From Blastobasis lacticolella (lineage: Eukaryota > Arthropoda > Insecta > Lepidoptera > Blastobasidae): DNA of 64,000 nt. Each line of letters begins with the position of its first letter. Position 1 is the first letter of the stretch. Shown here piece after piece: positions 21,134-33,141 of this stretch. Both the position numbers and the translations under genes were made by a program. The notes below the pieces were generated by a model. It saw only the letters and a program-made list of their open reading frames with translations. It did not search any database and was not told where the DNA came from. Location of the stretch: positions 19,886,563 through 19,950,562 of the forward strand of contig LR990048.1 in NCBI GenBank assembly GCA_905147135.1. The letters are read 5' to 3'.

Positions 21134-21490
21134 GGAGCGTCGGTGATCGAGTGGTTAAGAAATCCAACTCGTAAACGAGAGGTACCGGGCTCGAATTTTA
21201 CTGCGGCCACATGGCTTCAGTAGGTTTGGTTTGGTACATACCAATGAGCGTTATCTGAGTTATGTACATTAGTACAATGCTAATCGATGCTCTTACGGTG
21301 AGGGAAAATATTGTGATGAAACCTGCACATTCAGGCGACTGAATGTGTAACCATGATCCAATCTGTTCAGGTTCCCCTGGTAGCAGGGTCACAGAGGTCA
21401 GATGGCAGTCGCTCCTCTGTAATTATCTGATCTGCTAAATCTTGGATCATGGTCAAGGCGGATCCCGTGGCCTTGTGCGCGAGAGAACAA
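21134..21490 (+). repeat. tRNA-derived SINE, family B, full plus copy
   Basis: The head is 'ggagcgtcggtgatcgagtg', then 'cgtaaacgagaggta' and a decayed box B ('gggctcgaatttt'). The body runs through 'gctcttacggtgagggaaaa', 'tgtaaccatgatccaatctg', 'cagggtcacagaggtcagat' and 'catggtcaaggcggatcccg'. It defines the family seen elsewhere as fragments. Confidence 0.75.
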
Positions 21491-21747
21491 CTATTTTTAT
21501 TACCTATCTGATTTTAAATCTATAAATTTTGAGGTATTCTATGGTCGCAATAGAGTGACCAAAGGTACCCACTCTTACCTAAAGAAATGTCGTCGTATTA
21601 CAATATCACGAATACTCGAGAGTGTCGACCATTCACTGCTCTGTCAACAGCCGAAATAGTCTGGCTTTATATTATTTCGATAATACCTCATCATAATATC
21701 GCAGTGATAATGTTGACAAATAAAAATAGAAGTTTTTTTTTTTTCAT

Positions 21748-22075
21748 AATGTAGGCAAACAGGCAAGCGGGCCACCTGATGGAAAGTGGTCACCACTGCC
21801 TATAGACATTAGCAACACCAAGAGTATCGCTAATACGTTGCCCACCTCTATAACACGTTGCTCTGGCAGCAAAAAGCAAATGCCACTCCACTGCCAAAGC
21901 CACGGTTCCCCAAATCCCCACCCCATGGAGCACTGGAAACCTTACTCACCGGCAGAAACACAATACTATTTAAAAGAGTATTATTTAGCTGCGATATTCT
22001 GTAAGGTGGGAGGTACTTCCCCAGTCGGGCGGCTCCAATTCGAACGAGATACCCCGCTATGCCCTACCTCTCTTA
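21748..22075 (-). repeat. LINE 3' end fragment with tail
   Basis: The tail 'caagcgggccacctgatgg' in plus reading and 'gtggtcaccactgcctatag' are nearly identical to 39785-39905. The sequence to about 22075 appears to be the adjoining 3' part of the same element, but no reverse-transcriptase motif is readable. From 22090 to 22494 nothing is recognised. Confidence 0.5.
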
Positions 22076-22489
22076 TTACCTAACATTTCATAATAATTAA
22101 GCAACTGAAGTAGGTACTACCCAATTTAGGTATTCACGAATTTCACTTCGAATAAGTGCTAGAGATGGATGATAAATGACGTCACGTTAGTATCACTGTT
22201 TAATCTAGCTCGCTAGTACACATCGAGATCCTTATTAATTCATCGCCTCGTGCTTATTTGGCCTACCTACCTAAGGATTGAAATTGTAAGCCGTAAGAAT
22301 ACTGCATTAAAAGTTAATTTTCGATAAGTAAACGTAAAACAAATTTACGTTTATTTATTCTAATAATTTACAGCTTACAATTTACATATTGTTTAAGCTA
22401 GGCAAGAGGCCTGTGTTTCAGGTCACCAGGTCACCCTCGCACTACTGTACATAATATCTTGTTTGTACTCGTAATGTTATTTTAGGGAA

Positions 22490-22494
<5 letters not shown>

Positions 22495-22565
<71 letters not shown>
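22495..22565. repeat. AT dinucleotide microsatellite
   Basis: About 71 bp of uninterrupted AT repeat ends exactly where the 5' LTR of the next element begins. Shorter AT runs flank the other LTR ends at 27826-27845 and from 33601, so this array was probably the insertion target. Confidence 0.9.
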
Positions 22566-22568
<3 letters not shown>

Positions 22569-22985
22569 CGGATCACGGTCAATAGTATGGACTCATGTGG
22601 TCAATAGTACGGACTCATGACGATGAAAACGGAAGTGGGAGTGCGCCCTCTGGTGGGGCGTGCTGACAGAGTCTCGACGGCACGACTCGGGCCGAGTGGC
22701 GGCCATTCTTGGCGCGACCGCCGCCGAGGAGTGACGCGTCTTGAAACTGTCTCCACATTTCGTTTGTTTACGTTTGAAGTTCGTTAATAGAAAGTGTTAT
22801 TTACGTTAAAAAATAAAGTAATTTTAAAATCACCTTTGAAATAAGAAAGTAAATTACCTCAACTGCCTACGTTTGTAATACCGCTCTGAATTCTAGTGAA
22901 ATTATAAGTGATGTGCAAAAATGAAATGGAATAAATACAGTGGAGTAAATGATCCTGATACACCCCTTTCCTTCACGCGACGACA
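22566..22985 (+). repeat. 5' LTR of copy 1
   Basis: 420 bp. It shares its whole length with 27407-27825 and, reverse-complemented, with 27846-28304 and 33142-33600. Compared with copy 2 it lacks about 40 bp between 'gtggagtaaatg' and 'atcctgatacaccc'. A short repeat (aatg) at the deletion ends suggests slippage or a recombination loss. Confidence 0.85.
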
Positions 22986-24479
22986 TCAGAAGCGGTGATG
23001 ACGAACGCAACGCCCAAGAGATGGTATGATGAAAAGCAACAAAGAAAATGCAGATACGCTACGTGAAAGCGTAATAATAAAAGAAAGGTGATTACTCGAT
23101 CCAGTTGAGTTGCCTACATTAAAATGTAAAATGATTTAACATGTTTAAAGCGCAGCCAAGAGTCCAAACACCCCGAGATATAAGACAAAGACTTCGTCAG
23201 AAAGATTGGGGGATTCATAAAGTAAACAGCAGATCATCTGTACCAAATGGGTCATGGTCAAGGCGGACCCCGGGCCTTCGAGAGCACCACTGGGATATCG
23301 ACAACATTATTAAAAATCGAGTGAAACTTACTATGGACGGCACTTTGGTATGGCTTCTTTGTTTTTGTTAAAGTTAATTTAGATTACTCATGTAAAATAT
23401 TTTCCTTTTTAAATATAAAATTGAGTTAGTTAAATAATTTGCGTAGTTCTAAATAGCCAGCTAAAGTTTATTCAATGACTTTAAAGTAAACGCTTACATT
23501 TAGATTCATTTAGCAGTGTGGTTTGACACCACAAGTAAATTAATTGCTTAGATTTCTGCAGATTAAATAAAATCAAACAATTAAAAACGGTGTATATTAA
23601 TTTTTTATTTTTGTTTTACTAATACAATTATTTTCTTCTATTGCATAACAATGATGCACAACGGTTCGCTTCACCTACGAGAACAACATTGGAATGCAAC
23701 GCTGGACTGGTAGCCTCAACGTGATTGTTTCAACATGGGACGACGATGGTAGACAATCTGCGAGTGTACATGACTGAGAAATGGTGTGATATTAACAGTT
23801 CCTCTCTATCTGGTGAGTCCTATACATAATTATTATTTAGTAAAAACCTGTGCTGAAGAGGCTCCCTAGCTGATTTTAGGAGTTATTTACTTTGACAATT
23901 AAGAAAAGTATTCTGACAGAAACACTATTGATACCCTTAGTAGAGAGAATGGCAGGTTTATTTGTATCTTTAGTGAAACTACAAATAGAACGAATGTAAA
24001 CAAAACATAAACAACGTCAGTTACGTCAGTGTTACAATTTGTTGGTGAAAATGTCAAAAACTACTGCTAAGTTTAAAAATGTTAGCTTTTGCGGGTACCT
24101 ATGTCAATTAATGTAGGCTGTCTGATAGAAAGTTACTAAGAAAAAAAATCACTCCACAAAAATAGTAAGAATTATGTTAAATCCGTCCCAATGTCAAACA
24201 GTGTTTATAGTAAAAAAGTGTTATTTAATCTAAGATTATTTTACCATCTTGAAACATGGTGCGCTATGATTTTACGTATTACCAACATCACGTCAGTTAT
24301 CAGAAAACAAGAATAAGAAATACTTGGAAAGCATAGTGCTATTATTTTTATAAATTGAGTACGTAAGCATAGTTATGGTGGTGCTGCTGCTGACTGACTT
24401 CTTCTTCTTGATCGTTGCCTCACTGCTGAGGATCCTGACATCTTCGGTAAACTGCATGTCTCCATCGGTTTCGATGAAT

Positions 24480-24690
24480 CGTTCGGATATTTGGTCCACC
24501 CATCTCTTCGGACTTCGGCCTCTGGGTCTCTTGCCTTCGACTTTTCCCGTCACCATAAGTCGTTCCAGATTGCTGATTAAGTAAATATTTGATAATAACA
24601 GTGTGGCAGGGATGCCGTAGCAGTGAGTTTGTGGAACAATTAGCTGGTGTACTTTAGGATGTTGTCTTAGAGATAGGATAGGCTTCACAT
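24480..24690 (-). pseudogene. Captured LINE coding fragment inside LTR element copy 1
   Basis: The minus strand reads HPKVHQLIVPQ, then GKVEGKRPRGRSPKRWVDQI. The GKR-RGR-P-RW pattern resembles the end of RTE-type LINE reverse-transcriptase ORFs. It stands alone, with no RT catalytic motif nearby. The equivalent in copy 2 is at about 31430-31620. Confidence 0.5.
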
Positions 24691-26255
24691 AGGCTTCGAA
24701 TGTGCAAATTCAATAACGACCCCGCGATCTCCGCGATTTCTATGCGAGCGGGAGGGTGCAAACATGTATCGAGAGAAAAAAAAGAGTAAAATTATTAGCG
24801 TGTTTGTTTACATTTAACAGGAGAAATTTGAACGAAATTTTCCATATTTCAGTATAATGTTTGTTATTGTGGTCGTAGTTTCCCAATGTTGTAGAATAGA
24901 GAGATAAGATATCCGCGGTAAAAATGGGATCACCGATATACGTTTCTTTTAATACTACAAAAAAAAAGGTAGTTTGGTTAGTAACGTAATTTTATATTAG
25001 TATCAAGTTATTTAACGAAAAAAAAAAAAAGTAAACACGAGTAAGTGAACTGATTGACGGTAGATAATTTCGAATTATGTTTTGAGTAACTAAAGATAAA
25101 CCTGTGACTTAGTTCGACCGAAAACCATGTGTACTAAGTCAATGTGACTTAGTTTGACCTGGATAAAGACTTTGTTAGACGGATCAATCTAAGACGCTAA
25201 CCCAATACGTGACGACTATCGAGCCGAGGTTTTTATGAGATTTATGTGATCGTTTTGTTTTCTCAAAATTTGTTGCATCATCGGATGAAGGTGATCGTGT
25301 TTTATCAGTGATGGTGGGCTAATGGAGCCTATGGGAGAGTTTTATGGTTGCTTACCGGCCTGATGGAGGCTATGGGAGCGTGGCTAATAGCAGGTAGTTG
25401 TTTTAAGCTTTGTGAGAAAGTGTAGAACGATAACGATGATGAGAAAGTCCAGATATTTTGGTGATAGTTCAATAGCCGGTTTTATAAATTATTTTTAGCT
25501 TCGAGTACTGAAATTTCCTTGATTACTGATATAAAGTAACTATTTTGAGTTCTGTTGTTGTGCCAGTAAGATGAGACAGTGTAAGCAATGGTGAGATTTC
25601 ATATCCTTCTGCCAGTACAAGTTTTTAAGTACCTGAATTGCTGTTGAGGTCAAACATCCAGATTTATTTGGCTGACTTGGAGTGACCCGGGAGTCATGTG
25701 TGTGACTCATTGGGCTAAGAGCCCCGAAAGTATCGGATGTTGTGGCTGTAGATAGCAAATTTTATTTTGTAATTTTTTTAGAAGGCGGCTTGATATAGGA
25801 TGCCTTCGTTATTACAAACATTGTTAAATGGTTTCAAAATGGGAGCTTAAACGTAACGTAAAGTCTAGATAGAGTATACTCGTTCGAACAGTTAAAATCG
25901 ATGACGATGATTATTGCTTGTTTAGTTTTGGTGTGGCAACAAATGGACTATTGTTACCTATAACTGGCGTATCAAATAGACGTGAGAGCTTCTTATTATT
26001 AAACTTCTGATTTAGTTTTGATATTGGGCAGTAGAAATAATGTTTATTTTTATTTTATTTTATTTTGTTGTTTTTGTAGAGATGACACCGTAAACAGTTG
26101 TTCGGATCTGTGACGATTACTTGTTGTGTAACTCGTAGACCGTTATTGACCGGGTTATGATAGCAGATAGACTGTTACCTATCACTGACTTAGTACAGAT
26201 TTGGTCGAAGGATTGACCACGAGCTGAGAATCTATAGACAGCTTCTATTTATTTG

Positions 26256-26570
26256 TCCCGCCTGTGTGGCTCCCGTCTGTGTGGCTCCCGCCTGTGTGGC
26301 TCCCGTCTGTGTGGCTCCCGCCTGTGTGGCTCCCGCCTGTGTGGCTCCCGCCTGTGTGGCTCCCGCTTGTGTGGCTCCCGCCTGTGTGGCATCCCGCCTG
26401 TTTGGCATTTCGCCTGTGTGGCATAGTCTGTGTGACATTAAGTCTGTGTGGTATTTAGCCTGTGAGGCATTCTACCTGTATGGCATTTCGCCGGTGTGGC
26501 ATTTTGCCTCTGTGAAATTTACCCGTGTGTGACATCTTACCTGTATCGTGCTTTGGTAGACGTGACACAG
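26256..26570 (+). repeat. 15-bp minisatellite in LTR element copy 1
   Basis: Nine head-to-tail 15-bp units of TCCCGCCTGTGTGGC (some with T for C) run from 26256 to 26390. They are followed by diverged 15-17-bp units ('atttcgcctgtgtggc' and similar) to about 26570. The frames through it give proline/tryptophan or alanine/threonine repeats that are artefacts of the period. Confidence 0.85.
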
Positions 26571-27406
26571 GATATATGATGAATAAACTCATAGTTTGAC
26601 GATTAGAGTGGCACTGACCAGAGTGACACCCAACCTGTGTGGCACCTAGTATGTGTAATATTTCGCTTGTGTGCAGGTCCAGTTGCGTGGCGGCCTGATT
26701 GCGTGGCGGCCCGACTGATGGCGTCCGTCGTGTGGTGGTTCGTCGCCTGTGTGTCATTTCTCCTGTATGGTAACATTACTTATTCTTTTTAAATTAGGAT
26801 GGCGCTGACGGATGACCAAAAATCATATGGCATTTAATGAAGGAGTGTTTCAATCCCACTCGAAGAAACATTGGGTCTTTTGCTGAGTACTGAAAATTTG
26901 ATGTAGGTATGTCACAAATTTGTAGTGAATCTAAGTACCTACAGTAATGGACGTCGGGGACGATACGCGAGCTCTGTGATTGGGGCTTGTTTCCCACTCA
27001 ACAAGAGCATCAAGGGGAAAACACTGGTGACGATGATTAAACCTTCTTCATTGGTGGTAATTGTGATACGGTTTATGAACCGTCTGGTGTTATACCTTGT
27101 CACGCCTCTCTAATGAACTGAAGTCGTAGCTGAATTTATGTCGGCAACTTATAAAGAATAATTTATGTACAAGATGATGTTGTTATCTCTCAATCTACAG
27201 AAGTTTAGTATGATAAATGATAATGGACGTATGTTTTATGTGAAGAATTGGTGGGTTAATGCAGTCGTGATAGATCCAATCACATGATTCATAAGACTTA
27301 TTTGGGTGATGTGTTGTGGTCAGAAGTGACCGAGCGAATATAGTACTGTGCTATGGTTTTCATGTTTCAGATTACACACGAGGACGTGTGTACAGCAGGA
27401 CGGCCG

Positions 27407-27825
27407 TGACGGATCACGGTCAATAGTATGGACTCATGTGGTCAATAGTACGGACTCATGACGATGAAAACGGAAGTGGGAGTGCGCCCTCTGGTGGGGC
27501 GTGCTGACAGAGTCTCGACGGCACGACTCGGGCCGAGTGGCGGCCATTCTTGGCGCGACCGCCGCCGAGGAGTGACGCGTCTTGAAACTGTCTCCACATT
27601 TCGTTTGTTTACGTTTGAAGTTCGTTAATAGAAAGTGTTATTTACGTTAAAAAATAAAGTAATTTTAAAATCACCTTTGAAATAAGAAAGTAAATTACCT
27701 CAACTGCCTACATTTGTAATACCGCTCTGAATTCTAGTGAAATTATAAGTGATGTGCAAAAATGAAATGGAATAAATACAGTGGAGTAAATGATCCTGAT
27801 ACACCCTTTCCTTCACGCGACGACA
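27407..27825 (+). repeat. 3' LTR of copy 1
   Basis: 419 bp and nearly identical to the 5' LTR. It ends at CGACA, next to 20 bp of AT repeat that separates it from copy 2. It carries the same 40-bp shortening as the 5' LTR, so the shortening predates this insertion. Confidence 0.85.
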
Positions 27826-27845
27826 TATATATATATATATATATA
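27826..27845. repeat. AT-repeat spacer between the two LTR elements
   Basis: Twenty bases of TA repeat separate the 3' ends of the two oppositely oriented elements. This is the centre of the roughly 11-kb inverted repeat. Confidence 0.9.
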
Positions 27846-28304
27846 TGTCGTCGCGTGAAGGAAAGGGTGTATCAGGATCATTGTCATCAGGGTGGTGATA
27901 TCAGTATTAGATTGTCCAGATAAATTAAAGAAAAGGTTCACATTTACTCCACTGTATTTATTCCAATTCATTTTTGCACATCACCTATAATTTCACTTGA
28001 AATCAGAGCAGTATCACAATGTAGGCAGTTGAGGTGATTAACTTTCTTATTTCAATAGTGATTTTAAAATTACTTTATTTTCAAACGTAAATAACACTAT
28101 CTATAAACGAAATGTGGAGACAGTTTCAAGACGCGTCACTCCTCGGCGGCGGTCGCGCCAAGAATGGCCGCCACTCGGCCCGAGTCGTGCCGTCGAGACT
28201 CTGTCAGCACGCCCCACCAGAGGGCGCACTACCACTTCCGTTTTCATCGTCATGAGTCCGTACTATTGACCACATGATTCCATACTATTGACCGCGATCC
28301 GTCA
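27846..28304 (-). repeat. 3' LTR of copy 2
   Basis: In plus reading it starts TGTCGTCGCGTGAAGG and ends GCGATCCGTCA. It includes the 40-bp segment missing from copy 1 ('ggtggtgatatcagtattag'). Confidence 0.85.
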
Positions 28305-29229
28305 CGGCCGTCCTGCTGTACACACGTCCTCGTGTGTTATCTGAAACATGAAAACCATAGCACAGTACTATATTCGCTCGGTCACTTCTGACCACAACAC
28401 ATCACCCAAATAAGTCTTATGAGTCATGTGATTGGATCTATCACAACTGCATTAACCCACCAATTCTTCACATAAAACATATGTCCATTATCATTTATCA
28501 TACTAAACTTCTGTAGATTGAGAGATAACAACATCATCTTGAACACAAATTATTCTTTATAAGTTGCCGACATAAATTCAGCTACGACTTCAGTTCATTA
28601 GGGAGGCGTGACAAGGTATAACACCAGACAATGAACCGTATCACAATTACCACCAATGAAGAAGGTTTAATCATCGTCACCAGTGTTTTCCCCTTGATGC
28701 TCTTGTTGAGTGGGAAACAAGCCCCAATCACAGAGCTCGCGTATCGTCCCCGACGTCCATTACTGTAGGTACTTAGATTTACTACAAATATGTGACATAC
28801 CTACATAAAATTTTCAGTACTCAGCAAAAGACCCAATGTTACTTCGAGTGGGATCGAAACACTCCTTCATTAAATGCCATTTGATTTTTGGTCATCCGTC
28901 AGCGCCATCCTAATTTAAAAAGAATAAGTAATATTACCATACAGGAGAAATGACACACAGGCGACGAACCACCACACGACGGACGCCATCAGTCGGGCCG
29001 CCACGCAATCAGGCCGCCACGCAACCAGGCCGCCACGCAACCAGGCCACCACGCAACTGGACCTGCACACAAGCGAAATACCACACAGACTAGGTGCCAC
29101 ACAGGTTGGGTGTCACTCTGGTCAGTGCCACTCTAATCGTCAAACTATGAGTTTATTCATCATATATCCTGTGTCACGTCTGCCATAGCACGATACAGGT
29201 AAGATGTCACACAAGGGTAAATTTCACAG

Positions 29230-29640
29230 AGGCGAAATGCCACACATAAAAATGCCACACCGGCGAAATGCCATACAGGTAGAATGCCTCACAGGCTAAA
29301 TGCCACACAGACTAAATGTCACACAGACTAAATTTCACACAGACTAAATGTCACACAGACTAAATGTCACACAGACTATGCCACACAGGCGAAATGCCAA
29401 ACAGGCGGGATGCCACACAGGCGGGATGCCACACAGGCGAAATGCCGAACAGGCGGGATGCCACACAGGCGGGAGCCACACAGGCGGGAGCCACACAGGC
29501 GGGAGCCACACAAGCGGGAGCCACACAGGCGGGAGCCACACAGGCGGGAGCCACCCAGGCGGGAGCCACATAGGCGGGAGCCACACAGGCGGGAGCCACA
29601 CAGGCAGGAGCCACACAGGCGGGAGCCACACAGGCGTTAA
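29230..29640 (-). repeat. Minisatellite in LTR element copy 2
   Basis: Eleven full 15-bp units CCACACAGGCGGGAG plus a partial twelfth run from 29461 to 29640. Before them are 16-17-bp variants ('ccacacaggcgggatg', 'cacacagactaaatgt'). It is the reverse complement of the array in copy 1, which has nine regular units, so the array has changed length since the copies separated. Confidence 0.85.
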
Positions 29641-31429
29641 TAAACATTGCCAACATATAAGCTCAGTGTTGTTCATTCGTCACCAGTAGCTATAAACCAG
29701 TAGGTACTTATAGACTCTAGTAATACCTCTTTCTATAATATAGGGGCACCACTGTAGTAGCCGTACTTATATAACCAGTGCGTAGGTATCTACTGCTAGA
29801 CTATACAGTATACTTTTTTTAATATGAAATTGCTGAAATCATGAAGTAGTAACTTTAACACGCTTTACTTCACTAATAGCTGTCTATAGACTCTCAGCTC
29901 GTGGTCAATTCTTCGACCAAATCTGCACTAAATCAGTGATAGGTAACACAGTCATATCTGCTATTATAACACGTAATAACGGTCTACGAGTTACATAACA
30001 AGTAATCGTCACAGACCCGAACAACTGTTTACGGTGTAATCTCTACAAAAACAACAAAATAAAATAAAATAAAAATAAACATTATCTCTACTGCTCAATA
30101 TCAAAACTAAATCAGGAGTTTAATAATAAGAAGCTCTCACGTTTATCTGTTACGCCAGTCATAGGTAAGTTGTTACCATCCAGTTCATATGTTACCACAC
30201 CAAAACTAAACAAGTAATAATCATCGTCATCAATTTTAACTATTCGAACAAGTATACTCTATCTAGACTTTACGTTACGCTTAAGCCTCCCATTTTGAAA
30301 CGATTTAACAATGATTGTAATAATGAAGGTGTCCCATATACATACAAAAAATTACAACATTAAATTTGCCATCTACAGCCACAACATCGAGACTTTCGGG
30401 GCTATCACACACATGATTTCCAGGCCACTCCAAGTCAGCCAAATAAATCAGGATATTTGACCTCAACAACAGTTCAGGTACTACTAAACTTGTACTGGCA
30501 GAAGGATATAAAATCTCACCATTGCTTACACTGCCTCATCTTACTGGTACAACAACAGAACTCGAAAAAGTAACTTTATATCGGTAATCATGGAAATTTC
30601 AGTACTCGGAGCTAAAGTTAATTTAATAAACCGACTATTGAACAATCACCAAAATATCTGGACTTTCTTAACATCATTATCGTTCAACATTTTCTCACAA
30701 AGATTGAAACAACTACCTTCTATTAGCCACGCTCCCATAGCCTCCATCAGGCCGGTAAGCAACCATAAAACTCTCCCATAGGCTCCATCAGTCCACCATC
30801 AGTGATAAAACACGATCACCTCCATCCGATGATGCGAATTACGAAATTTTAAGAAAACAAAACTATCACATAAATCTTATAAAAACCTCGGCTCGATAGA
30901 CGTCACATATTGAGTTAGCTTCTTAGATAGATTTGTCTAACAAAGTCTTCAACCAGGTCAAACTAAGTCATATTAACATAGAACAAATGGTTTTCGGTCG
31001 AACTAAGTCACAGGTTTATCTTTAGTTACTCAAAACATAAATCGAAATTATCTACCGTCAATCAGTTCACTTACTCGTATTTACTTTTGCTTTCGATTTA
31101 TAACTTGATACCAACATAAAATTAAATTACTAACCAAACTACCCCTTTTTTCCATTTTGTAGTATTAAAAGAAACGTATATGAGTGATCCCATTGTTACC
31201 GCGGATATCTTCTATAACATTGGGAAACTACGACCACAATAACAAACATACTGAAATATGGAAAAGTTCGTTCGAATGTCTCCTGTTAAATGTAAACAAA
31301 CACGCTAACAATTTTTATCTTTTTTTCCGATACATGTTGGCACCCTCCCGCTTGCATAGAAATCGCGGAGATCTGTACTGGGTCATTATTGAAATTTTGC
31401 ACATTCGAAGCCTATCCTATATCTAAGAT

Positions 31430-31620
31430 AGAACATCCTAAAGTACACCAGCTAATTGTTCCACAAACTCACTGCTACGGCATCCCTGCCACACTGTTAT
31501 TATCAAATATTTACTTAATCAGCAATCTGGAACGATTTATGGTGACGGGAAAAGTCGAAGGCAAGAGACCCAGAGGCCGAAGTCCGAAGAGATGGGCGGA
31601 CCAATTATCCGAACGATACA
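31430..31620 (+). pseudogene. Captured LINE coding fragment inside LTR element copy 2
   Basis: The same HPKVHQLIVPQ and GKVEGKRPRGRSPKRW reading as in copy 1, antisense to the element. A further region-specific difference is an extra 'cgtcgcagtacatcaggcga' segment near 31625. Confidence 0.5.
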
Positions 31621-33141
31621 TCCGTCAACGTCGCAGTACATCAGGCGACCGATGGAGACAAACTCCGAAGATGTCACGATCCTCAGCAGTGAGGCAACGA
31701 TCAAGAAGAAGAAGTCAATCAGCAGCAGTACCACCATAACGATGCTTACGTACTCAATTTATAAAAATAATAGGACTATGCTTTCAAGTATTTCTTATTC
31801 TTGTTTTCCGATAACTGACGTGATGTTGGTAATACGTTAAATCATAGCGTACCATGTTTCAAGATGGTAAAATAATCTTAGATTAAATGTCACTTTTTTA
31901 ATTTTAACACAGTGTACTGTAACATTTAGAGGGATTTAACATAATTCTTACTATTTTTGTGGAGTGATTTATTTTTTCTCAGTAATATTCTATTAGACAG
32001 CCCACATTAATTGACATAGGTACCCGCAAAAGCTAACATTTATTAAACTTGGCAGTAGTTTTTGACATCTATACCAACAATTTGTAACACTGACCATAAA
32101 TGACGTTCTTTTTGTTTTGTTTACATTCTTTCTATTTGTAGTTTCACTAAAGATACAAATTAACCTGCCCTTCTCTCTACTAAGGGCATCAATAGTGTTT
32201 CTGTCAGAATACTTTTCTGAATTATCAAAGTAAATAACTCTTAAAATCTGCTAGGGAGCCTCTTTTCAGCACAGGTTTTTACCAAATAATAATTATGTAT
32301 AGGACTCACCAGATAAAGAGGAACTGTCAATATCACATCATTTCTCAGTCATGTACGCAACACTCGCAGATTGTCTACCATCGTCCCATGTTGAAACAAT
32401 CACGTTGAGGCTACCAGTCCAGCGTTGCATTGCAATGTTGTTCTCGTAGGTGAAGCGAACCGTTGTACACCATTGTTATGCAATAGAAGAAAATAATTGT
32501 ATTAGTAAAACTTAAAAAATAAAAAAATAATACTCGCCGGTTATAATCGTTTTATTTATCTGCAGAAATTTAAGCAATTCATTAAATTGTGGTGTCAAAC
32601 CACACTGCTAAATGAATCTAAATCTAAGCATTTACTTTAACTTCATTGAATAAACTTTAGCTGGCTAATTTAGAACTACGTAAATTATTCAACTAACATT
32701 ATTTCTTTTTTTTTTTTAAAAGGGGAATATTTTACATGAGTAATCTAAATTAAGTTTCGCAAAAACAAAGAATACATACCAAAATGCCGTCCATAGTAAG
32801 TTTCACTAGATTTTTAATAATGGTGTCAATATCCCAGTGGTGCTCTCGAAGGCCCGAGGTCTGCCTTGACCATAACCAATTGGTACAGATGATTTGTTGT
32901 TTACTTTATAAATCCCCCAATCTGTCTGACGAAGTCTTTGTCTTATATCTCGGGGTGTTTGGACTCTTGGCTGCGCTTTGAACGTGTTTAAACATTTTAT
33001 ATTTTAATGTAGGCAATTCAACTGGATCGAGTAATCACTTTCCTTTTATTATTACGCTTCCACAAAGCGTTATCTGCATTTTCTTTGTCGCTTCTCATCA
33101 TACCATCTCTTGGGCGTTGCGTTCGTCATCACCGCTTCTGA

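Larger units (their letters stand above)
22566..27825 (+). mobile_element. Non-coding LTR element (LARD-like), copy 1
   Basis: The element is bounded by direct repeats 22566-22985 and 27407-27825, which begin TGACGGATCACGG and end CGCGACGACA (TG...CA). I found only two differences between them by eye (a G/A change and one C of a run). AT repeat flanks both sides, consistent with a TATAT-type duplication. The interior of 4.4 kb has no gag, protease, RT or integrase motif; the longest frame is a captured LINE piece. 'tcagaagcgg' just after the 5' LTR weakly resembles a tRNA-Leu-type primer binding site. No clear polypurine tract precedes the 3' LTR; instead there is a small hairpin, ACACACG/CGTGTGT. 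It must be mobilised in trans. Confidence 0.8.

Noticed and set aside
26256..26458. Repeat protein encoded by the minisatellite (VWLPP or ATQAG repeats)
   Set aside because: A 15-bp period keeps all frames open by itself, and frames on both strands are open. No start context, conserved length or flanking domain supports translation. The same holds at 29344-29689.
29230..29640. CRISPR-like array
   Set aside because: The units are contiguous with no spacers, the period is 15 bp, and the genome is an animal. It is a minisatellite.
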